DNA of 64,000 nucleotides, from contig NC_061869.1 in NCBI RefSeq assembly GCF_907164915.1, positions 26,281,616-26,345,615 of the forward strand, read 5' to 3'. How positions within the stretch are numbered: the first letter of the stretch is position 1; each line of letters starts with the position of its first letter. This DNA comes from Impatiens glandulifera (taxonomy: Eukaryota; Streptophyta; Magnoliopsida; Ericales; Balsaminaceae). The notes under the pieces are model-generated. The model ran no database searches. It was given only the letters and a program-made list of their open reading frames with translations, and was not told the origin of the DNA. Below, piece after piece: positions 55,558 to 64,000 of this stretch. The translations under genes and the position numbers were made by a program.

Positions 55558-56792
55558 TGATAGAAAAATTAAGTAAGTTAATTTTCAAACCGGCCATACA
55601 TTACGATTTTTGAATATTTATTCTAAATAATCAAAAAGGGAGAAATTGATAGAAAAATTAAGTACTATTAACTCTTATGTGTAGGAACAAATCGGCCCAT
55701 ATAAACCGGATAGAAATCGTATAAACCGACTGGAGAATATATCAAAAGCAATCCGTCTCCAGATGATCAATCCATTCCCAACAGAATGACTAGCAAAGAA
55801 AAGTCTACATCCCAGCCAGTTCACACTACGAAAGAGACAACCGGGAACTGAGAACTACAAAGATGACGTAATGTGACGAAATAGACGCGTCTTGGGAAAA
55901 TAAAAGAAGATAAGATCCGGATTCAGAAGCATGCGATAAAGACAATGATGAACTGCTGATCCGAAGATCCGACTCAGACAAACGGAAGGTGCATGCCTGA
56001 CACGTGTCCAAATCTGCAAGCCGGTTACGTCTTCCACACCTGAGAAATATATGCATGCTTTCCAAGTGTCAGGAAATTGAAACGTGCAAGCAACCTCTCT
56101 AAACTGGCATGACTCTGAACTGACCAATCCCACAGTGAGAGAAGAAAGTGACTGTTGGGACCATCTTCACTATAAAAGGAAGACGAAGCGACCTCATTAA
56201 TAACGGTTCGAAAAATCTTAAGAGAGAGAATAAAATCTCACGCGCGATCCAAAATTGTTGTTTCATTTTACCGAAAGCTTTATTGTGCTGTATTAGTGTA
56301 TTACATCAAGAGTGAGTTGGTGTAACCGACGAGTAGCGAGTTAGGCTCGACCGGAAGTGTAATTGTTGTAACTTTGAAAGTTAGTGGAGATCCTTCTCAT
56401 AATCTGAGAAGAAGGGGTGACGTAGGAGGGTTTGCTCCGAACATCCATAAAAAATCATGTCTCGTGTCCTTTACTCATTTCTTGCTTATTTGAATCTATA
56501 ACCTGAATAAATCAACCAAAACATAATTCAGTTCCTTAATCAAAACCGGTCTACTCATATTTCTCAAACCGACTCCTCATAAACCTCATCCAACTTGCGT
56601 GCGTTGCTTTAGACTGAAACAGACATTTCCGCCCTTAAACCCAGTTCAAGAGTCTGTGACAGTTTATGTAGTGCTGAGAGCGGTTGTAGTCTTTAACCGG
56701 ACTATCACCAAATTGTGTTGTGTTGTGTAAGTGGCCACCCTTCTAGAAACCGGAAACACCCCGGTCTTCCAAGGGCGTCCCCGATACTAACA
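55558..56792 (+). repeat. 3' LTR of element 3
   Basis: 1235 bp with one 89-bp module (55558-55646) as in the 5' LTR. A deletion of roughly 35-40 bp just after the second LTR-start motif (near 55663) explains most of the length difference. TATAAAA begins at 56171. It ends CGATACTAACA, after which the heptamer array resumes. Confidence 0.9.
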
Positions 56793-59700
56793 ATGCTTAA
56801 ATGCTTAATGCTTAATGCTTAATGCTTAATGCTTAGTGCCTAATGCCTAATGCCTAATGCCTAGTGCCTAATGCCTAATGCCTAATGCCTAATGTCTAAT
56901 GCCTAATGCCTAATGCCTAATGCCTAATGCCTAATGCCTAATGCCTAATTCCTAATGCCTAATGCCTAATGCCTAATGCCTAATGCCTAATGCGTAATGC
57001 CTAATGCCTAATGTCTAATGCCTAATGCCTAATGCCTAATGCCTAATGCGTAATGCCTAATGCCTAATGCCTAATGCCTAATGCCTAATGCCTAATGCCT
57101 AATGCCTAATGCCTAATGCCTAATGCCTAATGCCTAATGCCTAATGCCTAATGCCTAATGCCTAATGCCTAATGCCTAATGCCTAATGCCTAATGCCTAA
57201 TGCCTAATGCCTAATTCCTAATGCCTAATGCCTAATTCCTAATGCCTAATGCCTAATGCCTAATGCCTAATGCCTAATGCCTAATGCCTAATGCCTAATG
57301 CCTAATGCCTAATGCCTAATGCCTAATGCCTAATGCCTAATGCCTAATGCCTAATGCCTAATGCCTAATGCCTAATGCCTAATGCCTAATGCCTAATGCC
57401 TAATGCCTAATGCCTAATGCCTAATGCCTAATGCCTAATGCCTAATGCCTAATGCCTAATGCCTAATGCCTAATGCCTAATGCCTAATGCCTAATGCCCA
57501 ATGCCCAATGCCTAATGCCTAATGCCCAATGCCTAATGCCCAATGCCTAATGCCCAATGCCTAATGCCCAATGCCTAATGCCCAATGCCTAATGCCCAAT
57601 GCCTAATGCCCAATGCCTAATGCCCAATGCCTAATGCCCAATGCCTAATGCCCAATGCCTAATGCCCAATGCCTAATGCCCAATGCCTAATGCCCAATGC
57701 CTAATGCCCAATGCCTAATGCCCAATGCCTAATGCCCAATGCCTAATGCCCAATGCCTAATGCCTAATGCCTAATGCCTAATGCCTAATGCCTAATGCCT
57801 AATGCCTAATGCCTAATGCCTAATGCCTAATGCCTAATGCCTAATGCCTAATGCCTAATGCCTAATGCATAATGCCTAATGCATAATGCATAATGCATAA
57901 TGCCTAATGCATAATGCATAATGCCTAATGCCTAATGCATAATTCCTAATGCATAATGCCTAATGCCTAATGCCTAATGCCTAATGCTTAATGCTTAATG
58001 CTTAATGCCTAATGCCTAATGCCTAATTCCTAATGCCTAATGCCTAATGCCTAATGCCTAATGCCTAATGCCTAATGCCTAATGATTAATGCTTAATGCT
58101 TAATGCTTAATGCTTAATGCTTAATGCCTAATGCCTAATGCCTAATGCCTAATGCTTAATGCTTAATGCTTAATGCTTAATGCTTAATGCTTAATGCTTA
58201 ATGCTTAATGCTTAATGCTTAATGCTTAATGCTTAATGCTTAATGCTTAATGCTTAATGCTTAATGCTTAATGCTTAATGCTTAATGCTTAATGCTTAAT
58301 GCTTAATGCTTAATGCTTAATGCTTAATGCTTAATGCTTAATGCTTAATGCTTAATGCTTAATGCTTAATGCTTAATGCTTAATGCTTAATGCTTAATGC
58401 TTAGTGCTTAGTGCTTAGTGCTTAGTGCTTAGTGCTTAGTGCTTAGTGCTTAATGCTTAATGCTTAATGCTTAATGCTTAATGCTTAATGCTTGATGCTT
58501 AATGCTTAATGCTTAATGCTTAATGCTTAATGCTTAATGCTTAATGCTTAATGCTTAATGCTTAATGCTTAATGATTAATGCTTAATGATTAATGCTTAA
58601 TGATTAATGCTTAATGCTTAATGCTTAATGCTTAATGCTTAATGCTTAATGCTTAATGCTTAATTCTTAATGCTTAATGCTTAATGCTTAATGCTTAATG
58701 CTTAATGCTTAATGCTTAATTCTTAATGCTTAATGCTTAATGCTTAATGCTTAATGCTTAATGCTTAATGCTTAATGCTTAATGCTTAATGCTTAATGCT
58801 TAATGCTTAATGCTTAATGCTTAATGCTTAATGCTTAATGCTTAATGCTTAATGCTTAATGCTTAATGCTTAATGCTTAATGCTTAATGCTTAATGCTTA
58901 ATGCTTAATGCTTAATGCTTAATGCTTAATACTTAGTGCTTAATTCTTAGTGCTTAATGCCTAATGCCTAATGCCTAATGCTTGTGTAATGCCTAATGCC
59001 TAATGCCTAATGCATAATGTCTAATGCTTAATGCCTGATGCCTGATGCCTGATGCCTGATGCCTGGTGCCTGGTGCCTGATGCCTGATGCCTGATTCCTG
59101 ATGCCTGATGCGTGATGTATGATGCCTAATGCCTAATGCCTAATGCCTAATGCCTAATGCCTAATGCCTAATGCCTAATGCCTAATGCCTAATGCCTAAT
59201 GCCTAATGCCTAATGCCTAATGCCTAATGCCTAATGCCTAATGCCTAATGCCTAATGCCCAATGCCTAATGCCTAATGCCTAATTCCTAATGCCTAATGC
59301 CTAATGATTAATGCTTAATGCTTAATGCCTAATGCTTAATGCTTAATGCTTAATGCTTAATGCTTAATGCTTAATGCTTAATGCTTAATGCTTAATGCTT
59401 AATGCCTGATGCCTGATGCCTGATGCCTGATGCCTGATGCCTGATGCCTGATGCCTGATGCCTGATGCCTGATGCCTGATGTCTGATGCCTGATGCCCGA
59501 TTCCTGATTCCTAATGCCTGATGCCTAATGCCTAATGCCTGATGCCTGATGCCTGATTCCTGATTCCTAATTCATAATGCCTAATGCCTAATGCCTAATG
59601 CCTAATGCCTAATGCCTAATGCCTAATGCCTAATGCCTAATGCCTAATGCCTAATGCCTAATGCCTAATGCCTAATGCCTAATACCTCATGCCTAATGCC

Positions 59701-60675
59701 TAATGCCTCATGCCTCATGCCTCATGCCTAATGCCTAATGCCTAATGCCTAATGCCTAATGCCTAATGCCTAATGCCTAATGCCTAATGCCTAATGCCTA
59801 ATGCCTAATGCTTAATGCTTAATGCCTAATGCTTAATGCTTAATGCTTAATGCTTAATGCTTAATGCTTAATGCTTAATACTTAATGCTTAATGCTTAAT
59901 GCTTAATGCTTAATGCTTAATGCTTAATGCTTAATGCTTAATGCTTAATGCTTAATGCTTAATGCTTAATGCTTAATGCTTAATGCTTAATGCTTAATGC
60001 TTAATGCTTAATGCTTAATGTTTAATGCTTAATGCTTAATGCTTAATGCTTAATGCTTAATGCTTAATTCTTAATGCTTAATGCTCAATGCTTAATGCTC
60101 AATGCTTAATTCTCAATACTTAATGCTTAATTCTCAATACTTAATGCTTAATTCTCAATACTTAATGCTTAATGCTTAATGCTTAATGTTTAATGCTTAA
60201 TGCTTAATGCTTAATGCTTAATGCTTAATGCTTAATGCTTAATGCTTAATGCTTAATGCTTAATGCTTAATGCTTAATGCTTAATGCTTAATGCTTAATG
60301 CTTAATGCTTAATGCTTAATGCTTAATGCTTAATGCTTAATGCTTAATGCTTAATGCTTAATGCTTAATGCTTAATGCTTATTGCTTAATGCTTAATGCT
60401 TAATGCTTAATGCTTAATGCTTAATGCTTAATGCTTAATGCTTAATGCTTAATGCTTAATGCTTAATGCTTAATGCTTAATGCTTAATGCTTAATGCTTA
60501 ATGCTTAATGCTTAATGCTTAATGCTTAATGCTTAATGCTTAATGCTTAATGCTTAATGCTTAATGCTTAATGCTTAATGCTTAATGCTTAATGCTTAAT
60601 GCTTCATGCTTAATGCTTAATGCTTAATGCTTAATGCTTAATGCTTAATGCTTAATGCTTAATGCGTAATGCTTA
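56793..60675. repeat. Heptamer satellite array, right block (about 3.9 kb)
   Basis: Continuation of the satellite at 26193-28674. Patches: TGCCTAA (about 56838-57490), a 14-bp higher-order unit TGCCCAATGCCTAA (about 57527-57757, roughly 16 copies), mixed TGCATAA (about 57865-57960), TGCTTAA (about 58140-58940) with a TGCTTAG patch (about 58400-58448), TGCCTGA (about 59033-59120 and 59405-59500), and TGCTTAA to the end with a 21-bp higher-order unit near 60105-60165. It ends sharply at about 60675 against a copia remnant. Confidence 0.97.
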
Positions 60676-60684
60676 GGTTGTGTT

Positions 60685-62010
60685 TCCCTTCATACTAACT
60701 TATTTTAGGTTCAAGTCACATTCCTTGTGAGGACTTTAATACCAACTCTCTATTTAACCCTTTGGTTAGCTAATCCGTGATATTATCTTTTGATTTTACG
60801 TAATTAATTGAGATAATCCAGTAGAGGGTAATTGTCTAATGGTATTATGTATATGACGTATATGTTTATATTTATCATTATACACATGACTCTTAGCTCG
60901 TCCGATTGCAGATTGACTATCACAATGAATAGAAAATGTTGGTATGGGCTTAGACCACATTGGAATATCTTCTAAGAATAAATATAGCCATTCAGATTTT
61001 TCACCACACTTGTCAAGAGCTATAAATTCAAATTTTATGGTGGATCTAGCAATAATAGTTTTTTAGAATATTTACAAGATATAGTTGCACCTCCAAGTGT
61101 AAATACATATCCACTTATTGACTTAGAATCTTTTATATCTAAAATCCAATTAGCATTATTGTAGACTTCGATAATAGCATGATGTCTCGTGTAGTGCAGA
61201 CCATAATCGTGAGTATTTCTCAATTACCTAAATAATCGTATAATGGTTTTATAATGTTTATTACCCGGATTACTCGTGTATCTACTTAGTTTGCTTACTG
61301 TATAGACTATGTCTGGTCTTGTACAACTCATTAAGTACATTAAACTCTCAATTATTCGAGAATATTTTTATTGAGAAACACTCTCTCCGCAATTTTTAGA
61401 TAGATGTTGACTCGTATCTATCGAAGTTTAAGCCAATGCAGAATCATCCTTGTTAATTTTTTTAAGAATCTTATCCACATAATGCGATTGACTTTGAACT
61501 ATCCCTTTTGATATTCTAATCATTTTGATTCCAAGAATCACATCAGTCAATTTCATATCTTTCATGTCAAATTTTAAATTTAACATATCTTTAGTGGATT
61601 TAACCATTTTATCATTATTTCCAATGATAAGTTTGTCATCTATATATCGACATAAAATGTCGTAACCATTTTATTTGTCTTTAATATAAATACATTTGCT
61701 ACATTCATTGAACTTGAATCCACTTGATATCATAACATGGTTAAATTTCTCATGCATTGTATTAGAGCTTGTTTTAAGCCATACAAATACTTAATCAGTT
61801 TACAAACTTTATTTTCTTGCCCTTGAGAAGAAAACCCTTGAGGTGATCTATGTAAATTTCTTCTTCCAAATATCCATTTAAAAAAGTAATTTTTATGCCC
61901 ATTTAATGAAATTCTAGATTGCGCAAAGAGGCAATCACAAGAATCAATCGAATATAAGTTATTCTCATAACTGGAGAATATGTATCAAAATAATCAAGAT
62001 CTTCTCGTTG
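60685..62010 (-). pseudogene. Minus-strand copia pol remnant (RT to RNase H), different lineage
   Basis: Reading the minus strand from about 62000 downward gives degenerate RT with YIDDKLIIGNN near 61650-61620, VKSTKDMLNLKFDMKDMKLT, then [21 protein letters not shown] near 61340-61280, RNase H with [17 protein letters not shown] (about 61130-61080) and SIHCDSQSAIG (about 60925). Several stops are present. The motif wording differs from the Sirevirus elements, so this is a separate, older copia lineage. The remnant is cut at the heptamer array. Confidence 0.8.
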
Positions 62011-62018
62011 GCGATATA

Positions 62019-62480
62019 TTTATAAGAGTAAATGTATATTTGGGTCAAATTGTGGGTAGACCTGCCCATAAACATAAAATGATTAAAAATATAATTAAAC
62101 ATGCTATACGTATGTTTAAAACTTAAAACCTAACAAAACCAAGTAAAACTCTTTAACTAACTAGGCTAATAATAAGACATTATATTTTAAAATCAACACT
62201 AAATTTAATGATAGCGGGACATTCTTAACAAATATAAGTTCGACTTTTTATGTAACTAATATATATATATATAATAATGCTTAATTTCAAAGTGTAGATT
62301 GCGGGGTCGAATGTTGTAGTTATTTTGGATATATATGTGAGAGTAAATTGATATTTGGGTCGGATTGTGGGTTGACCTGCCCATAAATTTAAAACGGTTT
62401 AAAATAAAAATGATATATGTATGTTTTTAACTTGCAACATAACAAAAACATGTAGAACACTTTAACCAAATGTGATTAAT
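62019..62480. repeat. Imperfect direct repeat, about 140 bp, spaced about 305 bp
   Basis: Phrases ATATTTGGGTCAAATTGTGG/GTAGACCTGCCCATAAA (about 62036) and ATATTTGGGTCGGATTGTGG/GTTGACCTGCCCATAAA (about 62342) start two related blocks that stay similar for about 140 bp. Probably part of an unidentified non-coding element. Confidence 0.55.
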
Positions 62481-64000
62481 TTATGATTTGCCGATGAATA
62501 ACATTCTGGTAACAATTGAAAGTGGTTAAAAAATATTAAAAAATATTTGATTGATCAAATTGTGAGGGTACGACGTTAAATGTTAAAAAATATGAATCAA
62601 ATATTTGATTAACCAAAGTGAAAGTGAATGTCAAGAGATAAGAGGTTCATTGAGAAAAAAATATGAGAGAAGATGAGTTGTTTTATTAAAATGAATAGAA
62701 TGTGAAATGTGAGAGTTTTATTTTAATATATTATTCGTGATTTATTTAAAAAATTTAAATAATAAATATTATTATAATTTTTTTATTAATTTTTTAAATT
62801 TTATATAAATGTGGAGATACAACGATAAAAAAAATATATATTTTGTAGAAACATTTTTATTTAAATTTAATTATCTTTCATATATGTTACTTTAAGAATT
62901 TTAGTATACTTTTTTAAAACAAGCAAATTTAACACAATCTTAAATTTATGAATAACATATCCGCACAAGAAAATACTTAAAGTAGATTTATAGTTATAAA
63001 ATTTAAGAGATAAGAAAGATATGAATAAGATGTTACATTTTAGTAAAGAGATAAGATTTCAATTGTCTAGTAATACATGTAGATATGATTCATATTTTAT
63101 GCATATTTGAATTAAAGGAATGACTTATTTAACTCATATAAATTTAAATGTGAAACTAATCAAGATAAACACAAAAATGAAATATTTTGCAGAATCGTTT
63201 TAACATGACGATTTTCCATTTATGTTCCTTGATATACTTTCTTTTAAAACAAATCTACAAAATCTTTATTTTTTGAGAAGCATATCATAAGCAAGAAACT
63301 ATTTTAGGAGTTATAAATTTATTGTGATAAGTTTAAGAGACAACAATAGATTAACAAGTTGAAAAATTTATTTAAAATCATATTTTAGATTATCATATTT
63401 ATAATATATATATATATATAATATAATTTAAATTTAATGCATATTATAAATTTAAGAAATGACTTTTAATTAAAGTAATAAATTTAATTATTTTTGTATA
63501 ACTATAAATTAATCATTTAAATCAAAGACCATTTTAATTCAAAATAATTATAGATAAAATATAATAAGATGTACATTATATTAACCTAAATTTTATCAAA
63601 ATGAACTAGGAGATTCATCACAATAACAAATTTATCAACCCTTGTAACTTTTTAAATAAACATGTTTAAAAAAAACAAAAAAAAAAAATCTAAAAACATA
63701 GGATCTAACTCTTTCAAACTAAAACCTTTGAACTCAAACATAAAATAAAATTTTAAAATATTTTATAATAAAAAAAGATTGAAATTTGACTAAAGAACTT
63801 TCTAATTAGGTTTATATAAATATACAAAGTAAATGCAAGATTTAATTCAAATAAACTGTTTTTATATCAAAGCTAGTTCTTCCATGTTGGTAAATAATTA
63901 ATCTATCACAATTGGCTTCGAAAATAGGAATGAGAGAAGTAGGATTACTAATAGACATTACTCTCAACATTGGTCACATTGCATGGTCATGTTATTGACT
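62481..64000. other. AT-rich region, nothing recognised
   Basis: Very AT-rich, with homopolymer runs and a short (TA)n near 63405-63420. No ORF, RNA gene or element end that I can support. Confidence 0.5.

Larger units (their letters stand above)
28675..56792 (+). mobile_element. Sirevirus-like Ty1/copia element 3 (host of a nested gypsy)
   Basis: LTRs at 28675-29968 and 55558-56792 bracket gag, pol and accessory ORFs A, B and C in the same order as element 1. Without the gypsy at 41099-55232 and its duplicated ATAGG the element is about 14.0 kb, long for a copia element. It is inserted in the heptamer array. The outer flanks are TAATG (5') and ATGCT (3'), so no clean target duplication is visible; slippage in the array could have erased it. 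By eye, about 5% divergence between its LTRs over roughly 300 bp makes it the oldest of the datable elements here. Confidence 0.9.

Overview
The window is eukaryotic, almost certainly plant, repeat-dense DNA. I find no host gene, rRNA, tRNA or CRISPR array. Nearly all of the 64 kb is transposable elements and tandem repeats, many nested in one another. The Sirevirus-type copia elements, Tat-type gypsy element, CACTA transposon and initiator-Met tRNA primer site all point to an angiosperm. The accessory proteins resemble predicted proteins I recall from Lamiales such as Gesneriaceae, so an asterid host is my low-confidence guess.

Layout. (1) 1-18205: Sirevirus-like copia element 1, 5' end outside the window: broken gag and pol, three accessory ORFs A, B and C, then a 3' LTR. 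(2) 11481-17683: Sirevirus element 2, inserted in that 3' LTR (TSD ATCTC). Its LTRs are about 99.4% identical and its gag is intact, but a large internal deletion fuses integrase to the tail of accessory ORF C. (3) 18206-20069: AT-rich DNA, a 104-bp minisatellite and a GC-rich MITE. (4) 20070-26190: a decayed CACTA (En/Spm) transposon, minus strand, split by a gypsy solo LTR (21385-23728, TSD AAAAC). (5) 26193-28674 and 56793-60675: two halves of a heptamer satellite array (TGCTTAA, TGCCTAA, TGCTTGA and variants), about 6.4 kb in all, separated by (6) 28675-56792: Sirevirus element 3, with the same gag, pol, A, B, C order and 1.2-1.3 kb LTRs. Its ORF C is cut by (7) 41099-55232: a 14.1-kb Tat/Ogre-like gypsy element with 2.62-kb LTRs and TSD ATAGG. 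(8) 60685-62010: a minus-strand remnant of a different copia lineage, then AT-rich DNA to the end.

The most interesting system is the Sirevirus family. Elements 1 and 3 both carry, between pol and the 3' LTR, three tandem ORFs built on one shared N-terminal domain. Each ORF has its own TATA box 71-114 bp upstream of its ATG. The A, B and C copies match across elements, so the triplication predates their split. The proteins show no signal peptide or membrane segment, so they do not look like envelope proteins. ORF C adds a basic, coiled-coil tail. The LTRs also appear to have grown by whole 89-92 bp modules that each end in a polypurine tract.

LTR comparison by eye gives an order of events: element 3 is oldest (about 5% LTR divergence in the part compared), the gypsy inside it is younger (about 1-2%), and element 2 is youngest (8 substitutions and 1 indel in 1442 bp). 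All identities and counts here are by eye, and family names come from motifs, not searches.
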